Source: Gautieria morchelliformis (taxonomy: Eukaryota > Basidiomycota > Agaricomycetes > Gomphales > Gomphaceae). From it: 64,000 nt of DNA. This document shows positions 23,571 through 35,185 of the stretch, in pieces. A program made the position numbers and the translations under genes. Position 1 is the first letter of the stretch. The number at the start of each line of letters is the position of its first letter. The stretch covers positions 1 through 64,000 of the forward strand of contig WHVA01000026.1 of the NCBI GenBank assembly GCA_015179125.1, read 5' to 3'. Below the pieces are notes generated by a model, which was not told the DNA's origin, made no database searches, and was given only the letters and a program-made list of their open reading frames with translations.

Positions 23571-24601
23571 TGTCAAGATTGGTTTTCAGGCGTTAATATC
23601 GTGTATTAGTGAACACAGTGAATGACCAAATAACTTGTGCAAATAAGTATGCCGTTCGGCGAATAGGTGAACCAACAAATGTTCACAAGATAAGAGGGTT
23701 GCCCGAACAGAGCTTGCCCTATCTACAGTCGTAGCGAAATAGCCCGAGGCACTTGACGATGTAACGTGCGAGGTGTCACGGAAGGGCTGTCTAAGTAGCG
23801 ACAATCCCTTTGCCGGCGAAGGTGCTCCTTCAGAGCCCTTTGCCGACAGCACAGAAAATAGTTCGAAGGCTAAGGTAACGAAGATGGATTATGAGAACTC
23901 ACCAGTGATGCCTAAGTCCTCTTCTGGTCGAAGATAGAAATCTCTAGGAGAAGGCTCAAGGTGATGATCACAGCGAGGTCAAGTTTGCACAAGATGGACA
24001 ACGTATGATAATTGAACTAGGGAATATACATGTGAATGCAAGCTACTTATATTGAATGCTCATAAGGTATCAGCGAATAGGAAAGAGGCCATCGTGAGTC
24101 AGGGTTGGATAGGGGTGCACAGTCATGATACTAAGTAAATGGAATAAACATACAATAGAGTGAGGGAAGAATGCAAACATGAAACAACGGAGAGTAAAGG
24201 TGGCGACGGCACTTATGTATGAAACCATGTCTTGGGACCTGCATACATGCTACCCTGCACAGACTCTTCGTCTACTGGGTTGATCCCACATGACCTACAG
24301 AAGGGACGTCCCGCGAACACATTTTGGCCATATGAACACCCAAAGGGGTTGGATTAAGAAGGTGATGGGGTTAGTGATGAACCATCATGCCGGGTAAATG
24401 GTATCGATCGTGTTTGATGGCATGCCTGCTGGCGAAATGTGCAAGCAGCGAATAGCGGTTCGGAGAATGGGGCGAACAGCGAATAGGGTGGATGTAGAGG
24501 AGGAGTGGTCAGAGGGTGAGGCAAACTCTGGCGAAGATGCTAGGGAGTGACGAGGGGGCACATAGAGGCAGCGGGGTAAGAGAAATAGACAGGTCATGAC
24601 A
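23571..24601 (-). mobile_element. Solo Gy1 LTR, short subtype
   Basis: TGTCAAGATTGG..GTCATGACA, a complete 1031-bp LTR in reverse orientation, flanked by CCCCT at 23566-23570 and 24602-24606, a perfect 5-bp target duplication. It establishes the ends of this LTR family. Confidence 0.95.
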
Positions 24602-26044
24602 CCCCTCATCCTACTGCTGCCAGTCCATGGGTGACTCCAGGAACCACCGAGCCACCCCACATATATTCACCCCTGCTGCTTTGCCCAGTACACCTTGACT
24701 GTCATCCTGCACTACACATGCACATGCAGTGAGCACGCATGTGTGCGGGGTGTGTGACATTGCATACCTTTGCAGTGATGACATACACCTCTGCCATCTG
24801 CCATATCTTGCCCCTAGAAGCATATGTTGCGCAAAGGTGTCTGGGTCAGCGAGCAGCGCAGCGGGAGGCATGTACAAGGGCAGGTCCACATCCAGCAGGA
24901 TCAGGCTCAAGAACAGCAGATGTGTCCCCATCCACATATCCCCAGGATGATCATCTACAGGACATAGTGCATAGTGCCCATGTATACACACATAGGTCAG
25001 CGCACGAATACACACATGGTTGGCACCCCCAGAGACATACCTCAGGAGAGTCATTGGCACTATGTAAGGATCCTCAAGTTAGAAGCAACAAACAACACAA
25101 GCATGTCATGAGTGTGTCATGTGAGCACTGCTTATTCGCACAGTTCGGGGATGAGGCACATGACATTGCGAACTGCTTGTGTCCACATGTCTGTTCTCCC
25201 ATACGCCTAGAGCAAGGGACAGAGAAAGTACTTATCACTTCATATAAACACTTGGCCTTGTGTGCATTTCCACTTTGGAGGATGATCAGATTGACAACGA
25301 TGTACATTCTTCTAGGATATATTAGATATCTTTTAAATTATCAACCCTAACCAAATTCATAGTCCATCATTTTGAGGAACTTGTATATTGTGGATATCCT
25401 AAATTTTTTTGAATGTTCTGATATTTTAAAAATATGGTTGTATGTGCTAAAGCATGGTGTGTATTGAGATAACAGAGCAATTTCAGATAGGATTTGGATG
25501 ACTATATAGTAAAAGTATACATGAAGCTTGTTACATGTATGATGATAGAATGTAGAGGCAAGCATGGACCATATGAGTACATGTTAGAAGTAGATATGAA
25601 ACATGTTAGATGTACAATCACAGAATATAGAAGCAAGTATGGACAATACCTGTACTATATTATTATATATGGTTGAGAGATCTGATTAGAAGGTATGTTT
25701 AAAATAATATGCATGTATAGTACAAAGATATATAACTATTGATGTTTAGACAATAGGGTATACACCCTTTCCTGGGTGTGTAGCAGACTGTGAGAAAGAA
25801 CTTTATGGCTAGGATTAAGCATGCCTTACAGATACTCGCAACTGTCTCAATTGTGATATATTTTATGAACTATAGATTAGCTAAGCTATATATATATATA
25901 TATGTCATTTATAAACATCCTTCTTTACATAGGGAATAAAATCAATTACATATCTCTGTGTGTGGATTCCTTTTTAAGTACTGAAAGGACCTTGTTTGGG
26001 CACCAATGTGTGTCTGCATGTGTGTAATGGTTTTAAGGAATGAC
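24602..26044. other. No gene recognised; AT-rich right half
   Basis: A 149-codon minus-strand frame (24611-25060, with PPAALLADPDTFAQHMLLGARY) and an overlapping plus-strand frame (24739-25350) are open, but I recognise neither. From about 25300 the sequence is AT-rich with a TA run near 25888-25903. A unit containing AAAGGACCTTGTTTGGG and CTGCATGTGTGTAATGGTTTT (25978-26038) resembles the tandem units at 26775-26897. Confidence 0.35.
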
Positions 26045-26592
26045 AGATGATAATTGAACTGCAGAATATACATGTGAATGTAAACTACTCATACCGAATG
26101 CTCGTATGCTATCAGCAAATAGGAAAGGGGCCATTGTGAGTCAGGGTTGGATAGGGTGTGTGCAGTCAGGATACAAATAGATGAAACACATATACAATAG
26201 ACAGGAGTGTGAACATGAAACAACAGGGATGAAGGCAGACAAAGGCACCTAGGTATGAAAACAGGCCTTGAGACCTGTATACATGTTACCTTGCATGGAC
26301 TCTTGGTCTAATGGGTCGATCCTGCATGATGTATGGGTAGGACATCCTGCAAATGCATGCTGGTCATAGGAACACACAGGGTTTGAATCCAGAAAGTGAT
26401 TGGGCCAGTGATGAACCATCACACCAGTTAGAGGATGTCGATCATTTTTGATGGTGTGACTACTGGCAAATGATGCAAGTAGCAAATGCTTATTTGGCAA
26501 ATCCAGCGAATGGCAAATGGAGTGAACATAGAGATAGAGGGATGAAAGAGAAAATGGGGGTATCTTGATACAATAATAAATGGATCATGACA
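26045..26592 (-). mobile_element. Gy1 LTR fragment
   Basis: A diverged reverse-orientation copy running from GATAATTGAACTGCAG to GGATCATGACA. It lacks the part corresponding to the LTR 3' end. It is much more diverged than the other copies. Confidence 0.7.
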
Positions 26593-26774
26593 GATACCTT
26601 GCTACCTTGCTCACTCTATCGTCTCTTCTCTCAAGCTCTTACTTCGAGGCTTGTCTACTTCAGACTTGTCCTTCTTCTTATCTCTTTCGACCAGCCAGAA
26701 CAGGCACCCCTTCTTAGTGCAGGGTCTTCAACATTGGGATCTTATGCCCATTGTGGACAGTTCTGACAATCTGC

Positions 26775-26897
26775 ATGTGTGTATTTGGTTTTTAAGGAAT
26801 GAATGAACCTGAGTGGGATTCCAACATGTGCCTGCATGCCTGTTGTCAGTTTGTAAGGAATGAAAGACCCTGGTTGGGTTCTGACACATGTCAGGGG
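26775..26897. repeat. Two diverged tandem units of about 62 bp
   Basis: CTGCATGTGTG..TTTTTAAGGAATGAATGAACC..GGGATTCCAACATGTG is followed by a second unit TGCATGCCTG..TTTGTAAGGAATGAAAGACC..GGGTTCTGACACATG. A third related unit sits at 25978-26038, on the other side of the Gy1 LTR fragment. Confidence 0.6.
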
Positions 26898-29622
26898 AAC
26901 CCCCTCCCAAGGACAATCTTGTGAATGCACCTGTGGCACATTCTCACAAAGCATTCAGAGAATGTGATTCAGTACAGCATTCAAGCTTATAAGCAGCCTC
27001 TAGAAAAGCTAGCATACTTATGTTGGTGCCTCACCAAGCATGCTGCAGCCCTCACATGTATGCAGGTGGACCTACATTATAGAGCTCTGAAAAACCTAGT
27101 ACATTTTAGGACCCTTGGCTAACTTTCACACAAACCTCTCAGTGAGGTTCCATGTGTGGCTGCCATAGACTATTGTGGACCCCTCCTCCGAATGCACTGA
27201 ACAGAAGGCGGTTGTAACCTTATTTTCAAATGGCGGTGGAGTGTTTAGCTTGTCGCTTCATTCTCCAGGGCATCACGTAACATACCAACTAGTAGGGCAC
27301 AGGGGCAAAGTCTGGAGTTCCCTTGTCGAAGGCAAGGGCTTCTAACACGGGAAATATAGATCCGACATCGCGGTTCTCTGTATTTGATGTTATGTATGGG
27401 GGATTTGTATGCCGTATAAAGAAAGAAAATCGTATTTGATAATTGGTTTTCTATTGAATATAGAAATAGCCGTTGTAATTGTAAGCCGCTTTGTCAACAT
27501 TATAGATATTTACCGCGTCTATCTTATCTCGTGCTATATTGGGTATCCATGCGGTTGACCGGTTTAGCCCTGACGAATTCGATTACGTGACTGTGTAGTT
27601 TCGCACTTTTCTTCCTCTGCATATAAATTTCCTTGAGTCGTTGCTCAACAATCCTTCAGAAACCTAAGAATTATGGGGTGGGGACAACCTCTGCCACTAG
27701 TCTATCGACTTTGTGTGACGATGCCCTCTCTCCCTGCCTTGTCATCGTCATTTACTTGAAACTGCATCTCCCGAACATCACATTGTCGCCGTGGTTTTCA
27801 ACAAAAAGTTATGCCCTATCCCTTCCCGTTGTCTACCTGCAAAAGATTAAATCCAGACTGTCTTTATCTCTAGACTGCTCCTGTCCTTCCGTACCTGTAT
27901 CTTGAAGATCTCACCGGCAAGAAAAGGTATCTCTACCCTACTCCTCCCTTTGAATTTACTAAACCGGTCCTTTAAACTGCAGATGCTGATACAGCTTCCT
28001 CAATCCTCCATGGACGACGATACGACAAACTTTCCCGTCTCTAATGATTTCAAACACTGTTTTGATCAAATCAAATGTGATTACTCAGTAAACCTCCTCC
28101 CCATCTATTCCTGTGATCACTTTGTCCAACCGGAACATACTCTGGATTGATTAAACGGTGAGTTGGCCGAAATCCACTTGGCCTTGCAACTGGTGTGTCT
28201 AACAGCTTACATAAGACTGACAACCCCGGCGCAAGGTATTTTTAGATATCAATTTATGCTAAATTGATCGCGAGACGTCCTCTTGCCATGGATCGCGAGT
28301 GCCACAACAGCAAGCTTAAAATTTAAAAGCTCGATCTGTACCTCCACAAACTGCCCTCTTCTCTGGCCATCGCTGAGTTTTTCGTTATAATTTCACTAAT
28401 TTTACTGGGTAGAAGCCCTAGGCAGTGTCGAAGGAGGAGGAGGAAGACTCTGACCTAAAGTCTGCACGCGAGACTGCAAGCAGCACTACCATGGATATAG
28501 AGGTGGATCTGGGGTAGACGGTGTCGCACAACTTCGTGACTATTGTGAGTCAGCACCATGGCCTTGCCACCACTGGTCAATGTCGGAGAGGGTCCAACAG
28601 TGATGAAGAAGGCAGCTGGCGGTGCACCTAGAGCTTTCGAAGTACCAGATATACTATTCTAAAAAATTCAGAGTCTTTGTAATCACAGTCATATCAGCCA
28701 CAGTTTCAAACCAATGTTTGAAACACCGTGTTTATAACACGGTGTGTTACTAACGTGTGTCAAACCCTTGCGGACTTTGCCCCCATGCCCTCATCACTAA
28801 AACCGCGCTGTGATGGCGTCACCAGGTCACGTATGGCACGTGCGTCCATCCCGGCCCGTCATGTTGCCGGACGGGCATCTCCGGCATCTGGTACCATGAG
28901 CTGGCCATCACAGAGCAGGCATGGCTGCCGCATAGCCATGGTAGTGCATGCTGGCGTCCAATGTCCTGCCCGTGGTAATATGTCGGCGGCATCCACATGG
29001 CAGCCCGGCTACACAATGGTATGTTTATCCTATCCTTGCTTGTACTACTAATAAGACTGACTTATAGTAATCATCACGATGGTTTCATTGTCAACTCTGC
29101 TTCATCCGCCGAGATATGATTGCATGTATTATTTATGCGTCTGCATATATTTTCCGGGGAAGTCATTTCAAACTCCGATGTTTGAAACCTCGAAGGGATG
29201 CACGTGACCCTCTGAAGTATGTACGGAACCAAACAAACAACACTTGGCACCACCACAACCTCCTTCGTTGATATCCAACTATCTGCTTCTTGTCGTCTTT
29301 GTGCTTGTTCTAGCTCTGTTTCTCCTTTTTGACCTTTTTCCGACATGCGTCACATTTGGCATCTCTTTGTCTGAGCTTGTCAGAACTTGACAAGTTCCAG
29401 ACTTAGAATGGCATAGATTGACGACTTGCTCTTGTGGAAGCCTGACTGCCGTCACTCATGGCAGATCTAAGGCTCCACTTGATTGCAATTCATCCTAGAT
29501 AGTAGTGACCTGACTAGGTACACAGTAGCTGTTGCCGGTGTAGACATGTGAGTTCTTAAAGTTGCGTGTTCTGCAGTATGGGTACTACTGTACTGACCTA
29601 TCGGCGGTGACAAAGCAGGTCT
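26898..29622. other. No gene recognised
   Basis: Only short frames occur. A possible core promoter CATATAAATTTCC lies at 27620-27632 ahead of two open frames (27633-27905, 90 codons; 27902-28150, 82 codons), but their translations match nothing I know. A perfect hairpin with 10-bp arms ACACCGTGTT/AACACGGTGT lies at 28723-28745. Sequence from 28750 to 29400 has no domain. Confidence 0.3.
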
Positions 29623-29843
29623 TGTGGGACGAAGGAGATATAATAATCTGATATTCTACGATCTGTACAAGATCATCTGTCCTTATATACTAATTATGAT
29701 GTTCCTATATTACCAATCTCTTCGAGCTGCTGTGCCGATGCGATGCCGGTGCACCAGTAACCCGGGGTCGAGAGCGATCTCGAACCTCCGGCTAAATGCG
29801 TGCCGGCTCTGCCTCGGCGGTGTCATCGTCCCGATTACTAACA
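29623..29843 (-). mobile_element. CopC 3' LTR
   Basis: A 221-bp LTR, TGTTAGTAATCGGG..TTCGTCCCACA on the minus strand. It differs from the 5' LTR at one position only (G at 29816 versus A at 34087). The element is flanked by GGTCT at 29618-29622 and 34115-34119. A TATA-like TATATAAG on the minus strand lies at about 29682-29689. A purine tract GCTGAGGGGGAG abuts the LTR on the minus strand (29844-29855) and is the likely plus-strand primer. Confidence 0.97.
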
Positions 29844-32800
29844 CTCCCCCTCAGCGAGAAGTCCCTTCGGTAAAATCCTAATTTCCCTAATAGATACCTA
29901 TGTTGATGTAAATCCAATCCCTTTGTAAATATGTCCGCTATGTTCTCCTTCGTCGGTACGTACGTAAGTGATGCCTCGTGAGAGGCCACTTTCTCACGGA
30001 TGAAATGATATGCGACATTGATGTGTTTGGTACGCGCATGATACGTTGCGTCATGCGATAGTGTAATGGCGCCTAGATTGTCTGATCGAAGTGACGTGGG
30101 CTGGGTTTGATCGATTCCAAGTTCCTCGATAAAACGCCTCAGCCAGATTAATTGCTTGGCGCCCTCGGTAAGTGCCATGTATTCGGCCTCCGTGGTAGAT
30201 AGCGCGATCGTTCGCTGCTTCTTCGAGCTCCATGCGATAGCTCCTCCTCCTAGTATAGCTACGTAGCCACTAATAGATAGTGCGTCGTTTCTATTAGCAT
30301 AATCCGAGTCGACAAATATTTCGAGGTCGAGACCAGCGTCTCGTCGGAAGATTATGCCGTCGTCACGTGACCCTTTGAGGTACCTGAGCGCGTGCTTGAT
30401 CGCCGTCCAGTGCTCGGTTCCGTAAGTAGTAGTGAATTGGCTCAAGTGTTGTACGGTAAAAGCCAAATCAGGTCGCGTGCTGAGTGCTGCATACATGATT
30501 GATCCGATCGCCTTAGCATAGGGTACTTCGGCAGTTGGACCTGTCGAGTCCATGGGTGTCGTGAGTTTGATCATTTTATGCAGAGGTGTAGATACGGAAT
30601 GTGCCGTTGTCATGTTGAATCGATTGAGTATGATGTCGATGTAATGCCCTTGTGACATGATCAGTGTTCCCTCATCCCTATTCCTCTCAACTCTAATTCC
30701 CAAGATTTTCTTCATTTCTCCTAAATCTGTTAAAGGGAATTTCCCATGAAGCTCCCCCTTGAGCTTAATCATCCCTCCTTTGGAGTCAGCAAATAGTCCA
30801 AAGTCGTCCACATATACTGATATGACTTTGATTGAGTCCTTATCTTGTCTGATGTAGACGCATTCATCGGCTGTACTTTGATGGAAGCCGAGATCGAGTA
30901 GTAATTTGCGTAAGCGCTGATGCCAAGCTCGCCCCGATTGTTTGAGTCCGTAGAGCGCTCTGTATATTCTTAGAACGCGTCCAGATCCATCATCAAAACC
31001 GTCGGGTTGGCGCATGTAGATCTCCTCATCTATGGTTGAATTGAGGTAGGCGCCTTTGACATCCATCATTTCGATTTCCCAATCGAGTGTGTTTGCGATC
31101 GCTAATAGAACACGTAGTGAATCGAATTTGACCACGGGTGAGGTTATCTCGTAGTAATCCATTCCTGGCCTCTGTGTGAATCCTTGAGCCACAACCCTTG
31201 CTTTAGCCTTATCGAATTGTCCGTCCGGTTGTGTTTTGACAGCGTATACCCATCGGCAACCGATAGCTACTTGTCCGGGTGGTAGTTCTGTTAGCTCCCA
31301 TGTTCCTAACGTCTTGTGTTGGTCCATCTCAATTTCCATCGCTTTCTCCCAGATCGGCGCATCATCACGTGATACCGCCGCTCTGTAATTCTCAGGTTCA
31401 GTGACGATTTCTTTCGTTATGTAAACCTGCTCGGTGCGTCCTGAATTATTCAGCTTCCGGTAATCCGGTCTTTGAGTGATACGCGCGCTCCGTCGAATCT
31501 GTGGAGCTGGCGCTTGTTCAGGTGGATCAGGAACGGGTGTTGTCTGGGGTGATGATGTCTGTGGGGTAGATGTGATCGGGTCCGGCACATGCTCACGCGG
31601 TGAGTGCTCCCCCTCGAGCGGTGCCGTGTCGTCATCGTCGTTATCTGGGATAGGGTAGAGTTTGTTGTCGTTTTCGTCGAATGTAATATTTCTTGAAATT
31701 TGAACATGTTTTGAGGCTTTATTGTAATACCTCCAGGCTTTTGCATGTTCAGCTACTCCGACGAAGATATGTTCTTCTGCCTTTGGATCAAGTTTGGCTC
31801 GACGTTGATCCGGCACCATAACCCAGCAATTTGTCCTGAATTCCTCTAGACATGCTATGTTCGGCTTCTTGCCGAATAGTGCTTGGAACGGCGTTGCGTC
31901 ATCTCCAAGCGCTCGCGTGGGTGATCGATTTTTGATATAACACGCGTAAGCCACGGCCTCGGGCCAGAGTATTTTTGGCAGTTTCTTGGCAAATATCATT
32001 GCCCGTGCGTGCTCGAGTAAGGTCCGGTTGAGTTGTTCGGCGATTCCATTCTGGGCTGGGGAGTATGGAGCTGTGGTCTCCATGATAATGCCATATTTTG
32101 CACAAAATTCCTTGAAATTTTTATTGACATATTCCCCTCCATTATCCGAGCGAAACTTCTTCAGTTTCTGACCTGTTTGGGTCTCGAGGAATGCCTTGTG
32201 CGTCTCGAAGTGTTTGAGCGCTTCATCTTTGGTGCTCCCAAAATAGATTACGGTGTACCTCGATTTGATGTCCGTGAAAGAATAAAAGTATTTCTCACGT
32301 GATGGTCCCTCGGTCTGGGCAGGTCCCCATACATCGGATACTGTCAGGTCACCGACCTGTTCTACAGTGTCCTCGGCTCTTTTGGGGAACGGCTCCACAT
32401 GCCGCTTGCCTTGTATGCATGCCTTGCACTGGCTCGGCTCGTTTGACTCGTCGATCTCAAGTCCAGTGACTAGATCGTTAGATTTCAACATCTTTATAGA
32501 ATTTATGTTGACGTGCCCGAGTATCCTGTGCCATTTGTCCCATGACCGTCCCTTTGCCGCTGCCGCAAAGTCCCGTGCCTCGACTGATCGAGTGACCCGT
32601 GCCTTCATACAGAATAGCCGCCCACGCTTCTGTCCCTGTGCGAAGGTAACTCCGGCGTGTGATTTGAATTCGACGCCGGTGCCTGAAAATGTGGCCGTGT
32701 TGCCCTTATCAGTTAAACACCCTACGCTGATAAGGTTGTTCGGCGCATCTGGTGCGTGTTTGACGTCACGTAGTTCGATCGTGTTCGTCTTGGCGCCGAT

Positions 32801-33814
32801 CTTGAATTCCATGTATATAGTGCCTCGGCCTTGTGTATGTAGTACCGCACCGGGTGAAATTCCTTCGATTTCAGATGGTTCCTCGGCATAGCTAGCGAAA
32901 TCATTTCGGCTTCTAGCTATGTGTGTTGTTGCCGCTGAATCGGCTAGCCAGTCGGATGCGGATATAGCACTGTATGCTACCTCCTTAGATACAAATGCGA
33001 AGTCCTTTTCTTCTGCTTGTTTGACTGTTTCTTTGTTCCCTGATTTGAACCATTTCGGTGCTTGGCCCTCCTTGCCGCCACCTTTCGCCCAACAGTCCTT
33101 CACGTAATGACCCTTCTTGCCGCAATTTCGGCACTTTCCCTTTGTTGCTCCTGAGTCGTCTTTCTTGGGCCTGTGACGTTGTTGCGCCTTAAGCGCCATC
33201 TGCCGTGCCGATCCAGCTTTCCGTGCTCGATCCTCATCGAGGACCCGAGCTATTAATACATCAGCTGTTGTCCCGGCTCCACTGGCGTTTACTGCCATAA
33301 TAAACGCCGACCAAGAATCTGGTAATGACGTCAGCAACGTGTTCGAGAACTCGGTGTCACTGATGTAATGCCCCCGCGCATTCAATTCCTGTTGAATGCC
33401 GCGGAGCTTGCGTACGTGCTCCTCCATGTTTGCGCCGTCCTCGGCAAGCGTCCAGAAGAAATCTCTTCGGAGATTTACAATCCCCACTGCTCCCTTAGAT
33501 TCGAATATAGCTTGTATACTAGTCCATACAGCAAATGCAGACATCGTCTGATTGATGTAAACTAGTTGTTCATCGGCAACTCTGAGGCAAATCTCTTTTC
33601 TAGCCTTCTTGTCCTTCCTTCTCCAATCGTCGATCTCCTGCTGTTCGGTCGCAGTGACGTTGTCGGCATCTGCCGGTCTCGGTTCCGTCTCCCTGCCGAT
33701 AGCCACGTCCCACAGATCTGAGTCATCGAGTATCCACTCGAGCCGCCGGCGCCACGCCGCGTAATTATCCCCGTTCAAGGGATCGATCTTGTACGTGTTA
33801 TTGCTACTCGACAT
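29792..33814 (-). CDS. CopC: intact copia gag-pol polyprotein
   Basis: One uninterrupted 1340-codon frame encodes all functions of a Ty1/copia retrotransposon. Gag (UBN2-type, residues 1-210); zinc knuckle with C228, C231, H236, C241; protease WLADSAATTHIA with Asp292; integrase zinc region (HRILGH about 429-434, C463 and C466); integrase core Asp494 (SDVWGP), Asp557 (RSDNGGEY), Glu593 (GIAEQLNRT); a variable linker (about 715-790); RT from about 818 with Asp918 (MDVKGAYL) and YVDD at 1001-1004; RNase H with Asp1169 (FVDSDY), Glu1209 (STTEAEY) and Asp1245. Every catalytic residue is present. The last 17 codons lie inside the 3' LTR. Both strands of a DNA copy would be made in particles in the cytoplasm and integrated by the integrase. 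Very similar LTRs and an open frame indicate a recent, possibly active insertion. Confidence 0.97.
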   Translation of the reverse strand: MSSSNNTYKIDPLNGDNYAAWRRRLEWILDDSDLWDVAIGRETEPRPADADNVTATEQQEIDDWRRKDKKARKEICLRVADEQLVYINQTMSAFAVWTSIQAIFESKGAVGIVNLRRDFFWTLAEDGANMEEHVRKLRGIQQELNARGHYISDTEFSNTLLTSLPDSWSAFIMAVNASGAGTTADVLIARVLDEDRARKAGSARQMALKAQQRHRPKKDDSGATKGKCRNCGKKGHYVKDCWAKGGGKEGQAPKWFKSGNKETVKQAEEKDFAFVSKEVAYSAISASDWLADSAATTHIARSRNDFASYAEEPSEIEGISPGAVLHTQGRGTIYMEFKIGAKTNTIELRDVKHAPDAPNNLISVGCLTDKGNTATFSGTGVEFKSHAGVTFAQGQKRGRLFCMKARVTRSVEARDFAAAAKGRSWDKWHRILGHVNINSIKMLKSNDLVTGLEIDESNEPSQCKACIQGKRHVEPFPKRAEDTVEQVGDLTVSDVWGPAQTEGPSREKYFYSFTDIKSRYTVIYFGSTKDEALKHFETHKAFLETQTGQKLKKFRSDNGGEYVNKNFKEFCAKYGIIMETTAPYSPAQNGIAEQLNRTLLEHARAMIFAKKLPKILWPEAVAYACYIKNRSPTRALGDDATPFQALFGKKPNIACLEEFRTNCWVMVPDQRRAKLDPKAEEHIFVGVAEHAKAWRYYNKASKHVQISRNITFDENDNKLYPIPDNDDDDTAPLEGEHSPREHVPDPITSTPQTSSPQTTPVPDPPEQAPAPQIRRSARITQRPDYRKLNNSGRTEQVYITKEIVTEPENYRAAVSRDDAPIWEKAMEIEMDQHKTLGTWELTELPPGQVAIGCRWVYAVKTQPDGQFDKAKARVVAQGFTQRPGMDYYEITSPVVKFDSLRVLLAIANTLDWEIEMMDVKGAYLNSTIDEEIYMRQPDGFDDGSGRVLRIYRALYGLKQSGRAWHQRLRKLLLDLGFHQSTADECVYIRQDKDSIKVISVYVDDFGLFADSKGGMIKLKGELHGKFPLTDLGEMKKILGIRVERNRDEGTLIMSQGHYIDIILNRFNMTTAHSVSTPLHKMIKLTTPMDSTGPTAEVPYAKAIGSIMYAALSTRPDLAFTVQHLSQFTTTYGTEHWTAIKHALRYLKGSRDDGIIFRRDAGLDLEIFVDSDYANRNDALSISGYVAILGGGAIAWSSKKQRTIALSTTEAEYMALTEGAKQLIWLRRFIEELGIDQTQPTSLRSDNLGAITLSHDATYHARTKHINVAYHFIREKVASHEASLTYVPTKENIADIFTKGLDLHQHRYLLGKLGFYRRDFSLRGSVSNRDDDTAEAEPARI

Positions 33815-33881
33815 CGTTGATCGGTATTGAGTTATTGGAGTATGGAGCGTAGTTAGATTTGTAGTAGTTTAGTTATGCGCG

Positions 33882-33893
33882 GGGCCCATAACC
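33882..33893 (-). promoter_or_regulatory. CopC primer-binding site
   Basis: GGTTATGGGCCC on the minus strand directly follows the 5' LTR. Here the gag ATG lies about 70 nt further downstream, unlike in CopA and CopB. Confidence 0.85.
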
Positions 33894-34114
33894 TGTGGGA
33901 CGAAGGAGATATAATAATCTGATATTCTACGATCTGTACAAGATCATCTGTCCTTATATACTAATTATGATGTTCCTATATTACCAATCTCTTCGAGCTG
34001 CTGTGCCGATGCGATGCCGGTGCACCAGTAACCCGGGGTCGAGAGCGATCTCGAACCTCCGGCTAAATGCGTGCCGGCTCTGCCTCAGCGGTGTCATCGT
34101 CCCGATTACTAACA
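33894..34114 (-). mobile_element. CopC 5' LTR
   Basis: A 221-bp LTR with the same ends as the 3' copy and one base difference. TATATAAG (minus strand, about 33953-33960) is the likely promoter TATA box. The right flank GGTCT completes the target duplication. Confidence 0.97.
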
Positions 34115-35185
34115 GGTCTTGTGGAGGGCACCGGGGAGGCGGAGGGAGAAGGAGAGGGATACAAGGTAGATGCGGCACTCCTCCATGGCAGACTTGGGGT
34201 CGCGGGAGGAGATGACGGTGAGTGGGGCCAGGGAATGGAGGTGTATGGGTGCAGGAAGGATGCAGAGGACAAGCGAGAGTTAGAGCATTGGCAGGGTGTC
34301 GAGAATGTGGAAGTGGGGCCATGCAGGAGAGGGAAATGGCGAGGGTGGTGAATGGAGGGGATGGCTGGAGGAGTATGCATAAATGATGTCGAGGAGAGGG
34401 TCTATAAGGACTCCGATGTCGATAAGTACAATGTGGAGTGTATAATTGTGGATTTTATACAATTATATGAATGCATATTTGGAACATAGCATGCGTGCCA
34501 TACCTTATATTATAATGTGCAACCAGTCTGGTATGAAGCAGCCAGCTTTGTGTGGTGCAGGCATGTCATGGGAATGATTGTTCCATGATGGCAGCACTTG
34601 CGTCACAATGACATTCCACCTCTGGTTGGTACCTGATGATTGGCACACATTGCACCTCTTTTAGCCCTGTTACTGATGGTCATTATCTGTTAGCACCATG
34701 GTCAGTGAAGGTCATACCTCTGCGGTTTTAGTGATGCTAATACCAACAATGCGTGTTGTTCGAGGCCGTCACGTGATGTGCCACGACGCGCATTGCATGC
34801 TTTTTGCTTCTCCCACGACGACTTTCACGGCCATCCTGCTGGATGTGTGGTCAAGGTCGGCCAACTTACCATCCCGATTCAGCCGTCGAGGTGAAGATCA
34901 TGGCCAGCTTAGCGCCTTTCAGCGCAAAAGGTTTTGCAGTGATCTCGTTCGTGTTGGCGAACACTGCGTCATTGGGTGCGCTGTGACATTCCAAGTATTT
35001 GCAGTGATGTTGACGTAGTATCGTGGCTCAGCTTCCTTCGGAACACAAATTGGTGTTATGGTAGCTTTCGCACCATCTCGTAAAACTACGATTGCCCAGG
35101 GCACGATCCCTGCCCTCCTAGTCGCCATAGTAAGTCTCTTACCCTACCTTCTGCGTACAATTGCTGACTCTTATTCTCCAAGCTC
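34115..35185. other. No gene recognised
   Basis: GA-rich sequence to about 34370, then AT-rich. Frames at 34698-35018 and around 35060-35130 might include upstream exons of the transporter pseudogene that follows, because a GTAAGTCTC donor and ..ACTACAG acceptor bracket 35131-35199, but no conserved motif supports this. Confidence 0.3.

Noticed and set aside
22778..23596. A 272-codon ORF and two overlapping long frames
   Set aside because: They run through the GGTGCAC minisatellite in three frames at once, which reflects low stop density of the repeat rather than a gene.
24611..25060. A 149-codon minus-strand ORF
   Set aside because: No recognisable domain, and an overlapping plus-strand frame of similar length is equally open. 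Left as unassigned.
31450..33107. Plus-strand ORFs such as 32367-32891 (174 codons)
   Set aside because: They are shadows of the intact CopC polyprotein on the minus strand.
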